Assembly: GCA_002842095.1 (NCBI GenBank)
Contig: PHCB01000006.1
Location: forward strand, 67,814 to 131,813
DNA from: a candidate division BRC1 bacterium HGW-BRC1-1
GTDB taxonomy: Bacteria > Sumerlaeota > Sumerlaeia > Sumerlaeales > Sumerlaeaceae
DNA length: 64,000 bases
Direction of reading: 5' to 3'
In this document: in pieces, positions 36,292 through 43,922 of the stretch
How positions within the stretch are numbered: position 1 is the first letter of the stretch
How the letters are laid out: every line of letters begins with the position of its first letter
Position numbers and translations under genes: made by a program
Notes under the pieces: generated by a model
Databases searched by the model: none
The model's input: the letters and a program-made list of their open reading frames with translations, nothing else
What the model was told of the DNA's origin: nothing

Positions 36292-36927
36292 ATGCTCCAA
36301 CCACTGAACCCAAAGGCATTGCAGGCCCTGCGGATCATCCGCAATCGTCTCGTTCACGATGGCTCTTCACCGTCGATTCGCGAACTGATGCGCGAGATGG
36401 GATACAAGTTTCCCCGCTCGGCGGCGGTGCTCATCGAGCGCCTGATTGCGGGCGGATATGTGCGCCGCACTTCTGCCGGACTCCAGATTCTACGCGAACC
36501 ACCGGCCGATTTTCAACGGGCGAGTACAGTTCGCGTGCCACTGGTTGGCCGAGTGTCCTGCGGGACGCCGATCTGGGCGGCAGAGAACGTCGAGGCCTTC
36601 GTCCCCGTCGCCACCACCATCGCCCGCCCGGGTTCCCAGTACTTCATCCTGCGGGCGGAGGGCGATTCGATGAACCGGGCCGGCATCGATGACGGCGACT
36701 TGGTGCTCATCCGCCAGCAGGCGACCGCCGAAGAGGGAGACCGTGTGGTGGCGCTCATCGACGATGAGGCCACCATCAAGGAACTTCGCTTCGGTCCGAC
36801 CGAGATCATCCTGAAGCCCCGCTCCACCAATCCGAAACACAAGCCGATCATCCTGGATCGGGAATTCCACATCCAGGGGGTGGTGGCGCACGTGCTGAAG
36901 GGGGGAGCCGAACTAATGGAGTCCTAG
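36292..36927 (+). CDS. LexA-like repressor with S24 protease domain
   Basis: A 211-residue protein with an N-terminal winged helix (ALRIIRNRLVHDGSSPSIREL) and a C-terminal S24 protease domain: nucleophile serine in AEGDSMNRAG, lysine in DDEATIKEL. The usual Ala-Gly cleavage site is here Cys-Gly (RVSCGTPIWA). This layout is that of LexA, cleaved when RecA filaments form. It is 24 bases from the CBASS genes on the same strand, so it is a good candidate for DNA-damage control of CBASS. I start at ATG 36292, not at 36235, because the promoter lies between. Confidence 0.85.
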   Translation: MLQPLNPKALQALRIIRNRLVHDGSSPSIRELMREMGYKFPRSAAVLIERLIAGGYVRRTSAGLQILREPPADFQRASTVRVPLVGRVSCGTPIWAAENVEAFVPVATTIARPGSQYFILRAEGDSMNRAGIDDGDLVLIRQQATAEEGDRVVALIDDEATIKELRFGPTEIILKPRSTNPKHKPIILDREFHIQGVVAHVLKGGAELMES

Positions 36928-36950
36928 TTATTAGTCCAAGGCAATCGAAT

Positions 36951-38117
36951 ATGAGAAAACCATCGAAGAACAAACTATCACCACAGACCTCTCCTGTTAA
37001 GGACGTCTCCAGACAGATCAAACCCGATATCCGCCTGTTTCTCTCGGTTTATGCCGGCGGGCGGTGTGAGTTTGACGGGTGCAACCGATTTCTCTTCAAA
37101 CACCACGTGACAAGGAAGACCGGCAATTTCGCTGAACTGGCCCACATCGTGGCTTTCAAAGAAAAGGGGCCTCGTGGCTCCGATGCGTCGCGACCCGCGT
37201 TACCAGATATCAACGACATCGAGAATCTGATGTTGCTCTGCCCCGTGTGCCACAAACACATAGATGACGAGCCTGACAATTTCTCTGTCTGTACGCTCAA
37301 GAAATACAAGAAGCAGCACGAATGTCGAGTTTTCCGTCTGACTGACCTCGACAAAGAGCGCGGCACTCATGTTGTTCGTTTCAAAGCGCTGATCCGCGGA
37401 GAGCCAGTCATGGTATCTCGGCAGGGGGTCTATGAAGCGGTGTCGCCATTCTATCCGGAAGAACACGATTGTGAGATTGATCTCACCGGTATGGATGGCG
37501 ACGGGCTGCCGTTTCTCGAAAACGCGACCCACACCATTGAACGCAAGATCGGCCAGTTCATAGAATACCAATCGCCCTCGCGTCTTTCGGTTTTCGGTCT
37601 GGGCCCGATTCCACTGCTCATATACTTGGGATCGACGATCAGCAACAAGATGGACGATGTGCAGTTCTTTCAGTTTCATCGCGACAAGACCTGGAAATGG
37701 AAACGCGACGGGGAGATCGTAAAGTACGACTATGCTCTCCGCCAAAAGGGGGCGGCCGGCAAGGTGGCTTTGGCGCTTTCCATTAGTGGGCAGACAGATA
37801 TGGAGACGGTTCGAGCGGTTGTTGGGACGGGGCGCTTCATCTACGAACTTTTCCCGACCAACGTTGCGCCCTCGACGGTTTTGCTCCGGCGGAAGGAGGA
37901 CCTGGACAACTTCAAGACAACGTATGAACGCTGTCTTGCCCATATTGTGAAGGAACACGGCGTCATCGATTCGATCATGATCTTCCCAGCAGTCCCGGCA
38001 CCGATTGCCATCTGCTGTGGACATGTTCCTCTCAAGAAGGCTCACCCCGCCCTGGAGATCTACGATCTGGATCGCACAAAGGGCGGCTTTATCAAAACGA
38101 TAACGGTAAACACATAA
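36951..38117 (+). CDS. cap5: CBASS effector Cap5: HNH nuclease with SAVED domain
   Basis: A 388-residue protein. The N-part has an HNH endonuclease core: zinc cysteines (CEFDGCNR), AELAHIVAF, and LMLLCPVCHKHID. The C-part (about residues 150-388) fits a SAVED sensor that binds a cyclic oligonucleotide and turns on the nuclease, causing DNA loss and cell death. Order with the next two genes (CD-NTase and E2) is that of a CBASS operon. Its TAA overlaps the next ATG by one base. The start has CCAAGG ahead. Confidence 0.87.
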   Translation: MRKPSKNKLSPQTSPVKDVSRQIKPDIRLFLSVYAGGRCEFDGCNRFLFKHHVTRKTGNFAELAHIVAFKEKGPRGSDASRPALPDINDIENLMLLCPVCHKHIDDEPDNFSVCTLKKYKKQHECRVFRLTDLDKERGTHVVRFKALIRGEPVMVSRQGVYEAVSPFYPEEHDCEIDLTGMDGDGLPFLENATHTIERKIGQFIEYQSPSRLSVFGLGPIPLLIYLGSTISNKMDDVQFFQFHRDKTWKWKRDGEIVKYDYALRQKGAAGKVALALSISGQTDMETVRAVVGTGRFIYELFPTNVAPSTVLLRRKEDLDNFKTTYERCLAHIVKEHGVIDSIMIFPAVPAPIAICCGHVPLKKAHPALEIYDLDRTKGGFIKTITVNT

Positions 38118-39007
38118 TGAACACCAACGAATATCTCAGCAAAGTGCTCGCAGCACAGAGTCTCACCGATCAGGATCCAGAAGTGAATGAGCTTCAAACC
38201 CATCGCCAGGAAATCGAGGATTTGATTTACTCAAAGTATGCTCCGACCATTCGCTACGGCGGGTCTAGGGCCAAGGGGACTATGATCCGAGCCGCCTACG
38301 ATTTGGACCTGCCGTGCTACTTCTCGCATGATGACACGTCCGGTGGAGAGACGCTCAAGGACATCTTCGGCAACATTAGTGCGGCGCTGCAGACGCAGTA
38401 CACGGTCGTCCCGAAGAATTCGGCTCTGCGTGTCTATGGCGCGAGCAAAGAGAAACCGGACCTGCACATTGATGTAGTGCCTGGGCGTTTCATCGACGAT
38501 TCCGAGAAGGACGCGTTTCTCTACTGCTCATCTGCAGACAAGGAACGCCAAAAAACCAATCTGGACGTCCACATTAAACATGTGCGCGGCTCGGGAGTGC
38601 GGGAAGCAATTAAGCTGATGAAGTACTGGCGCTTCCGGAACAGCATACTGCTGAAGCATTTCGTTCTGGAGCTGCTGGTGATCGATCTGCTCAAGAACAA
38701 GAAGACCTCTGTGCTTGCGGATCAACTGATTCATGTGTGGACGAAACTTCGAGACGAAGTTGAGGACATTAAGGTTGAGGATCCAGCGAATCCCACCGGC
38801 AATGATCTCTGTGATCTATGGAACGACGAGATCAAGAAAGAGGTCTCGGCTGTTGCCAAAACCACCCTGGATCTCATCGATCGATATGGATGGCAGGATG
38901 TGTTCGGGCCGGTGGAAGAGAAGACTGAGTCAGTGTCCATTATTGGGAACCTGAATCGCGCAGCGTCTGCGGCTGCTGTGAAGCCCAAGCCGTGGGCGTG
39001 TGAATGA
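38117..39007 (+). CDS. CBASS CD-NTase
   Basis: A 296-residue nucleotidyltransferase that makes a cyclic di- or oligonucleotide signal on phage infection. The core has GGS (48-50), the acidic pair D62 and D64 in AAYDLDLPC, and the third aspartate D119 in LHIDVVPGR. The rest is the helical CD-NTase domain. Product and clade cannot be told. It overlaps the effector gene and the E2 gene (ATGA at 39004), so the operon is tightly coupled. Confidence 0.9.
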   Translation: MNTNEYLSKVLAAQSLTDQDPEVNELQTHRQEIEDLIYSKYAPTIRYGGSRAKGTMIRAAYDLDLPCYFSHDDTSGGETLKDIFGNISAALQTQYTVVPKNSALRVYGASKEKPDLHIDVVPGRFIDDSEKDAFLYCSSADKERQKTNLDVHIKHVRGSGVREAIKLMKYWRFRNSILLKHFVLELLVIDLLKNKKTSVLADQLIHVWTKLRDEVEDIKVEDPANPTGNDLCDLWNDEIKKEVSAVAKTTLDLIDRYGWQDVFGPVEEKTESVSIIGNLNRAASAAAVKPKPWACE

Positions 39008-39684
39008 CGCGGACTTCCTGGCATCTAGTTGATCCTGCCGCATACGACTTGGCGAAGCGCACGGTTACCGAGAAGTATCACCATCTGCACTTCGTTGAAC
39101 ACAATGGGATTGTCATCATAAGGGGGTCATTCCCGGTTCTGTTTGAGCAGCGGGAGCTGGACCGATTTGCTATCGAGGTTATCATTCCGCCGGATTTCTC
39201 ACGAGATCTCCCCCTGGTGCGCGTAACAGGAGGACGTATTCCCCCGATTCTGGATCGGCATATCAACAACGACGGGTTTGCCTGTCTCTTCGTGGCGGAA
39301 GAGAAGGCCAAGTATTATCCAGACGGCTCGTCATTACTCGACTTCTTTGACGGTCCCGTACATAGTTTCTTCCTGGGTCAGGCCCTCGTTGATCGTGGCG
39401 AGCCATGGCCATTTGGTGAACGCTCTCACGGAGTCGCGGGAATCCGCGAATACTACGAGGAACTGCTGGCAACAACAGACATCTCCGTCATCCTGAAATA
39501 CTTGCAGTGTTTGACGCCCCGGGAGCAGAAGGGGCACTGGGAGTGTCCGTGTGGAAGTGGGCGTAAGCTGCGGCACTGCCATGGTTCGTTTGTGTACAAA
39601 CTACGGCAGAGCATCCCCCGCAAGGTGGCCAAGGTCTCATACGAAGCACTGAAGAAGGAGTATGGAACGCAAAGTCCCAGCTGA
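39004..39684 (+). CDS. cap2: CBASS E2-like ubiquitin-transfer protein with SEC-C motif
   Basis: A 226-residue protein. Residues about 25-130 follow an E2 fold, with catalytic Cys94 in NNDGFACLFVAEE. Residues 181-193 form a SEC-C zinc motif (CPCGSGRKLRHCH). No E1 domain exists, which defines the short form of type II CBASS, where a single E2 primes the CD-NTase. SEC-C on this protein is unusual to my knowledge. A conjugation of the CD-NTase C-terminus is expected: the CD-NTase ends in Cys-Glu, not in Gly. Confidence 0.82.
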   Translation: MTRTSWHLVDPAAYDLAKRTVTEKYHHLHFVEHNGIVIIRGSFPVLFEQRELDRFAIEVIIPPDFSRDLPLVRVTGGRIPPILDRHINNDGFACLFVAEEKAKYYPDGSSLLDFFDGPVHSFFLGQALVDRGEPWPFGERSHGVAGIREYYEELLATTDISVILKYLQCLTPREQKGHWECPCGSGRKLRHCHGSFVYKLRQSIPRKVAKVSYEALKKEYGTQSPS

Positions 39685-39720
39685 TTGCTGAGACATTACC
39701 TCTGAGAGAAGGAGATGGTT

Positions 39721-40719
39721 ATGGCAGGCACGTTTTCACACATCGCGGTAGTGCGGGTGCTGTACGACAAGCACCTCGACGAAATCCCGGGGTTGACCGA
39801 TGAGATGAAGGGGGCTCTCCGCGACTTCGGCCCGTTCCTGGAACTGGGCTCCGTCTCGCCAGACTACCCATTCTTCACCTCCCTCAACAACGAGGCCAAA
39901 GGCTGGGGAAACGTAATGCACTACGGCCCGACTGGGCGCTATATCAAGCTCTCCATCCCGCGGCTCGTCCGGTTGGAGTCTGACGAGAAGCGCCACCGAT
40001 GCCTGGCCTGGCTCTTCGGTTTCGCCGCGCATGTCATCACCGATCTCACGGTCCACCCGGTGGTGAAAGCCAAAGTGGGTGACTACGACAGCCATCCCAA
40101 GCAGCATCGGTTCTGCGAATTGCAGCAGGACGCTTTCATTTTCCATGAGATGGGCTATGGGGAGATCACCACAAGCAACGTCCAGATCGGTCGTTTGATG
40201 AGTTGCAGTGATCCAGCCAACAACATGAGGCTCCATCCGGACATCAAAGACTTCTGGTTGCAGATGCTCCGAACGTTTCCGCTCCACGACATTGAACTGC
40301 TAAACCGTGTCAGCAAACCGACGATGACGCCGCAAACTCTGGACTTTGGCAAATGGCACAACAATTGCTGCGATCTGCTGGGATTAGCCGATAAAACCGG
40401 ACATTTGTACCCTCTGGCGCGGTTCATCGCGGAAGACAAGGCGGCGGTGTACCCGTTGCCGGACGAGATCAACTATGATTATGTCACCGATTTGCAGCGG
40501 CCTGACGACAACCAGCCAATCGATTTCAAGGCAGTCTTTGAGCGAACGCTGGAACAGGTGAAAGGGGTCTGGCAGCAGCTCAGCACCGCCATCACGGCTG
40601 ACGACGCGGCACTCTTCACGCTGGCAGACAGCAATCTGGATACCGGTCTCGCAGCCGGCAAACTGGTGGCTTGGGACAATGCCGTGCCATTTGCAGCGGG
40701 GCCGGTCGCGACCGCCTGA
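39721..40719 (+). CDS. Zinc-dependent phospholipase C-like protein after CBASS
   Basis: A 332-residue protein with zinc-ligand pattern of the Zn-dependent phospholipase C family: GTFSHIA (H7), VSPDYP (D48), NVMHYGP (H68), AAHVITD (H104, D108), VHPVV (H112) and KQHRFCE (H129, E133). No signal peptide, so it stays in the cell. The start is ATG 39721 with AGAAGGAG ahead, 36 bases from the E2 gene, probably in the same operon. A membrane-degrading second effector is one reading; a separate gene is the other. Confidence 0.65.
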   Translation: MAGTFSHIAVVRVLYDKHLDEIPGLTDEMKGALRDFGPFLELGSVSPDYPFFTSLNNEAKGWGNVMHYGPTGRYIKLSIPRLVRLESDEKRHRCLAWLFGFAAHVITDLTVHPVVKAKVGDYDSHPKQHRFCELQQDAFIFHEMGYGEITTSNVQIGRLMSCSDPANNMRLHPDIKDFWLQMLRTFPLHDIELLNRVSKPTMTPQTLDFGKWHNNCCDLLGLADKTGHLYPLARFIAEDKAAVYPLPDEINYDYVTDLQRPDDNQPIDFKAVFERTLEQVKGVWQQLSTAITADDAALFTLADSNLDTGLAAGKLVAWDNAVPFAAGPVATA

Positions 40720-40802
40720 TTGGGTTCCGGAACGTGGCAGATTTGCTGCCTACAACCCTGTTTCATTTTTTCAAAGCCTGGCTCTGTCGAGGACGGTATG
40801 GT

Positions 40803-40814
40803 ACAATGCATTGT
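40803..40814. promoter_or_regulatory. 12-bp palindrome ACAATGCATTGT
   Basis: Perfect palindrome in the 131-base gap between the phospholipase-like gene and the small ORF at 40851, overlapping a possible -10 (TACAAT). Candidate operator, nothing more. Confidence 0.4.
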
Positions 40815-40850
40815 TAATGCGGTCGGGCACGTCTCGATCACAATTCGCAA

Positions 40851-41069
40851 ATGCCACAACAGATCATCATTCGCAAATCCGGGCAGCAAGTCTGGCTACC
40901 CGATGGGAAGCTCTGGAGCGTAGGAGAAGAAGCCGTCTTCAACGGGACGGCGTTCAGTCTTCAGCGGTCATCCGATGGACCGCTCTGCATCGTTGAATAC
41001 AGCTTAAGCAACGGAGTGAGCTGCGTCCAGGTCTTGCAGGAAGACGGCGAGTACACTCTCACCATCTGA
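40851..41069 (+). CDS. Small hypothetical protein, 72 residues
   Basis: Not recognised; predicted all-beta (QQIIIRKSGQQVWL then VEYSLSNGVSCVQVL). It lacks a strong ribosome site. Codon use looks real and the frame is free of competition on the other strand. Confidence 0.45.
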   Translation: MPQQIIIRKSGQQVWLPDGKLWSVGEEAVFNGTAFSLQRSSDGPLCIVEYSLSNGVSCVQVLQEDGEYTLTI

Positions 41070-41144
41070 GACTTCGCCGATCGCGCGTCCCGCGCCGATT
41101 TATCCACACACAGAGCCGTACTCCGGATCGCTCGCGCCGTGTTT

Positions 41145-41160
41145 GTTCATGCTATAATGA
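41145..41160 (+). promoter_or_regulatory. Extended -10 promoter before surface-protein remnant
   Basis: TGCTATAAT at 41150-41158 is a perfect TGN extended -10. No good -35. It drives the degenerate gene at 41208. Confidence 0.5.
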
Positions 41161-41207
41161 GGGCATGATCGCATAGTTTTGTCTCCTGCATCTTCGCCTC
41201 ATCGTTA

Positions 41208-42275
41208 ATGATCCACAACGCAGTTCACATTCGCAGGGGAGCGTCCGCGTGGCTTCGCTCGGCTGCTTCCGGAGTATCCTTCCGCCTTCTGGGCGGCGTT
41301 GTGCTGCTCGGGCTGTGTGCGACCGTCATCCTCATTGCGTCACTCACAGCCCAAGCGGCCTTCAACCCCGAGATAAACTATCAAGGCAACCTCTACCAGA
41401 AACATGATCGGCGTGGTCTCCACTAACCCCGGTCTCCAGATGGGCGTTGAGACTCCCAACAGCCCGTCGCCCTCGCGGGGCGCGTACCCGTCAAGGTGAG
41501 TACCGAAGGAGGAACAATCCATACCGGCGATCGCATCAGTCTCTCATCGCTTCCGGGTATTGGTATGCGAGCCATTTCCAGCGGCTCCACCCTTGGTATT
41601 GCTCTGGAAGACTGGAGCGGTGACGGGGGCACGACCGCAAGCATCGGCCAAGGCAGGAGTACCCAGAGCGTGAACGTGGGCGAGGTCACAGTCTTCGTGA
41701 ATCTCAGTTGGTCGCGCATCGATCCCATGCTCAAGAATGGGAGGATCGTCTCGGACGAGCCGTGGGAGATCGATTCCGACACCGGAGCCTTGAAGCCGAT
41801 CAGCATGCTCGACCTCAACGGCCATGATATGGTGAACGTCCGGGCGATCAGCTAGATGACGGGTGCCTGGAGCATCAGTGAGGATGGGGTGCTCACTGCG
41901 AAACTGGTCCAAGCCGATATCGTTGACGGTGGTCAGGTGAAGGCAAGGGGCCAGTTCTGCATCGGCTCGACCTGCATCTCCGAGTCCATGCTCCAGAGCA
42001 TCTTGCAGGATCGTGGCCTCACTACGGAAACGTTAATACCCGCGAATACGAGCACACCTTCCATGAGCACAACATCAGGAAGTGGTGATGGCACCAGCAC
42101 TCCCGCTGCAACCTCAACCGGTGACGATCCGGTTGCTGATCCAGCCCCCGAGGCGGGCGCTTCCGATTCGGTTCCACCGGCGCTAGAAATCACGAACCCC
42201 ACGAGTGACCCTGCGAGTGACCCTGGTGACAGTCCCAGCGTACCTGATTCGGCTCCTGCCCCTACGGCTCTGTAG
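41208..42275 (+). pseudogene. Decayed surface or fibre-type protein
   Basis: Three pieces of one protein. 41208-41400: signal peptide/transmembrane start (LLGGVVLLGLCATVILI) then AAFNPEINYQGNLYQ. About 41466-41855: after a frame change, PVALAGRVPVKVSTEGG, IHTGDRISLSSLPGIGMRA, STLGIALEDW. A TAG at 41853 then breaks the frame, which resumes at once with TGAWSISEDGVLTAK and a low-complexity Thr/Ser/Pro/Asp tail. The repeat AGRVPVKVS-GD-SS-PG is, as I recall, found in fibre and surface proteins of several phyla. The middle, usually hundreds of residues, is missing. Remnant of a cargo gene. Confidence 0.6.
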
Positions 42276-42300
42276 ACCAGAGCCAGATCGGCGCTGTGGA

Positions 42301-42316
42301 TAACTAATGTTAGTTA
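42301..42316. promoter_or_regulatory. Palindrome upstream of the XRE gene
   Basis: TAACTAA-TG-TTAGTTA, arms of 7 bases. A second palindrome (TGACCGC-TG-GCGGTCA) is at 42361-42376 with the same TG centre. Both lie before the HTH gene at 42457 with a TATAAT between them (42334-42339), so they could be operators. Confidence 0.5.
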
Positions 42317-42360
42317 CGCAGGCTGTTGTTTTGTATAATAAAAAGTTTCCCTACCGCCAC

Positions 42361-42376
42361 TGACCGCTGGCGGTCA
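42361..42376. promoter_or_regulatory. Second palindrome upstream of the XRE gene
   Basis: TGACCGC-TG-GCGGTCA, 16 bases, perfect arms. See the palindrome at 42301; 60 bases apart, which is close to six helical turns. Confidence 0.5.
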
Positions 42377-42456
42377 ATCGAGACTCCTTTCTTCTGTCCT
42401 TCGCGTCGGTAGAATGGAACGACCCAAAGGTCGAAGCCAATTCATACAGAGCATCC

Positions 42457-42825
42457 GTGTGTGTTCACAAGCTTCAGAACTATCTCCGGACCTTCCGCCG
42501 CCGTAGCGGGCTATCGCAGCAGGATATCTCATACCTGTGCGGCTGCCAGAGCGGCAACAAGGTCTCGCGCTATGAGCGGTTCGTCCGCGAACCGTCGCTG
42601 CGCGCCGCCTTCATCTTTGAAGTCGTCTTCAAAGAACACGCCAGCGACCTCTTCGCTGGCACTTTTCAGGAGATGCACAAGAGCACGATTCGTCGTGCTC
42701 GTTTTCTGTTGCGTCGGCTGGAAAGGAAGGCGGGGTCCGATCCCCAATTCCAGCAGAAGCTGGAAGTGCTGCGCGAAATCGCCGGCCTAACCCGTCGTGA
42801 ACCACCCTGTTCTTCATCTCAATGA
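42457..42825 (+). CDS. XRE-type HTH regulator
   Basis: A 122-residue protein. The helix-turn-helix is RSGLSQQDISYLCGC followed by KVSRYERFVREPS (residues about 18-50), typical of Cro/C1 repressors. The rest is helical with many Arg. GTG start at 42457 (or GTG 42461). It overlaps the RuvC-like gene by ATGA, so it may control that operon through the two palindromes upstream. Confidence 0.75.
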   Translation: MCVHKLQNYLRTFRRRSGLSQQDISYLCGCQSGNKVSRYERFVREPSLRAAFIFEVVFKEHASDLFAGTFQEMHKSTIRRARFLLRRLERKAGSDPQFQQKLEVLREIAGLTRREPPCSSSQ

Positions 42826-43352
42826 TTGACTCATCATCCAGTCGCGTCTTGGCTATCCGCCCGTTTTGCCGCGGTTTCGGTTTTGTTCTCTTGGAAGGAC
42901 CGCGCTTCCTCTTGGACTGGGGCGTGCGCGAAGCCGCCCGGACTGGCAAGAACTGCATCTGTCGATCCAAGATCGATATTCTGATCCAACACTACCAACC
43001 CGATTGTCTCTTGGTGGAGGATACCACGGCCACGGGTTGCCGTCGCTGCCCGCGGGTGCGCCATCTGCTGCGCTCTACCATCTCGTCTGCTCGACGAAAA
43101 CAGCTGCGTGTCGCCACCCTATCTTTGGCACAAGTGAAAGCCGCGTTCGCTTCCGAGCAAGCGATCACCCGTCACGATCGGGCGCGCGTCATTGCTCGCT
43201 ACCTGCCCGAGCTCCTTGGACGAATGCCGCCGAAACGCAAGCCGTGGATGAGCGATGACTCGCGGCTCTCCATCTTCGATGCCGCCGCGTTAGCCCTAAC
43301 TTTCTATACCCATGAACAACGTCGCCGCGTCCGCTCCCCGCGGGCGCAATAA
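42822..43352 (+). CDS. RuvC-like (RNase H fold) protein, first of two
   Basis: A 176-residue protein with a RuvC/YqgF-like RNase H pattern: VLAIRPFCRGFGFVLLEG, LLVEDTTATGCRR, and the C-terminal DDSRLSIFDAAALAL. The first catalytic aspartate is replaced by Arg (AIRP instead of AIDP), so metal-dependent cleavage may be lost. It overlaps both the regulator and the next RuvC-like gene by 41 bases. A catalytically dead partner of the second protein is conceivable. Confidence 0.65.
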   Translation: MIDSSSSRVLAIRPFCRGFGFVLLEGPRFLLDWGVREAARTGKNCICRSKIDILIQHYQPDCLLVEDTTATGCRRCPRVRHLLRSTISSARRKQLRVATLSLAQVKAAFASEQAITRHDRARVIARYLPELLGRMPPKRKPWMSDDSRLSIFDAAALALTFYTHEQRRRVRSPRAQ

Positions 43353-43853
43353 CAAAAGCAAACACATCCGGATCGTGGCCATTGATCCGGGGACGCGGGA
43401 AATGGGGATTGCCGTCCTCGACGGCTCCGAACTCATCTACCACGAAGCCAAAGCCATGCGGAAGCGCGGATCTGCCCAGAAGATCCTGGCCGAGACGCAC
43501 CGCCTCATTCTCCGATTGGTCCTCGACTTCCATCCCACAGTGCTCGCCTTCGGACGCACCTTCATGTCCAAGAGTCGCCGGGTGGCGCTTCAAAACGTTG
43601 TCTCCGACGAGATCAAGCGACTCGGTGAACAACTCGGCGTACGGGTGCTCTCGCTGGCCGTCAACACGGTGCGAAAGCGCCTGTGCGGTACCGGCCGGGG
43701 TATCCGAGGTTGAGGTTGGCCAGGGTGGTCGTATCGCGCTACTCCGAACTCAAGGTGTACCTCTCCCGGGATCGGAAATGGAAAACCCGCTTCCACGCCA
43801 ACATGTTCGATGCCGTGGCGCTGGGGATCATCGCCGTCAAGCACGTCAGCTGA
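43312..43853 (+). pseudogene. Second RuvC-like gene, frameshifted near 43700
   Basis: Residues 1-127 read well: IRIVAIDPGTREMGIAVL keeps the catalytic Asp, and IKRLGEQLGVRVL follows. The frame then stops at 43713. The homologous C-terminal part continues in another frame (LARVVVSRYSELKVYL, RFHANMFDAVALGII) to a TGA at 43851. A one-base change at the GGGG run near 43700 would join them. It is either a real mutation, a sequencing error, or, less likely, a programmed shift. It would be a Holliday-junction or phage-type resolvase. Confidence 0.7.
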
Positions 43854-43873
43854 CCACTCGTCCGACGAAAAAG

Positions 43874-43906
43874 AACGGCTTCCTACTTGCGCAGAGAAGC
43901 CGTTTT
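43874..43906. terminator. Bidirectional terminator between convergent genes
   Basis: Perfect 9-bp stem AACGGCTTC / GAAGCCGTT with a 13-base loop; four T on the plus side, and a T run on the minus side too. It ends the RuvC operon (plus) and the DUF932-like gene (minus). Confidence 0.85.
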
Positions 43907-43922
43907 ATAGTGCCACCAACAA

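Noticed and set aside
36951-38117. HNH protein as a simple homing endonuclease
   Set aside because: The C-terminal SAVED-like part and the CD-NTase directly after it fit a CBASS effector far better.
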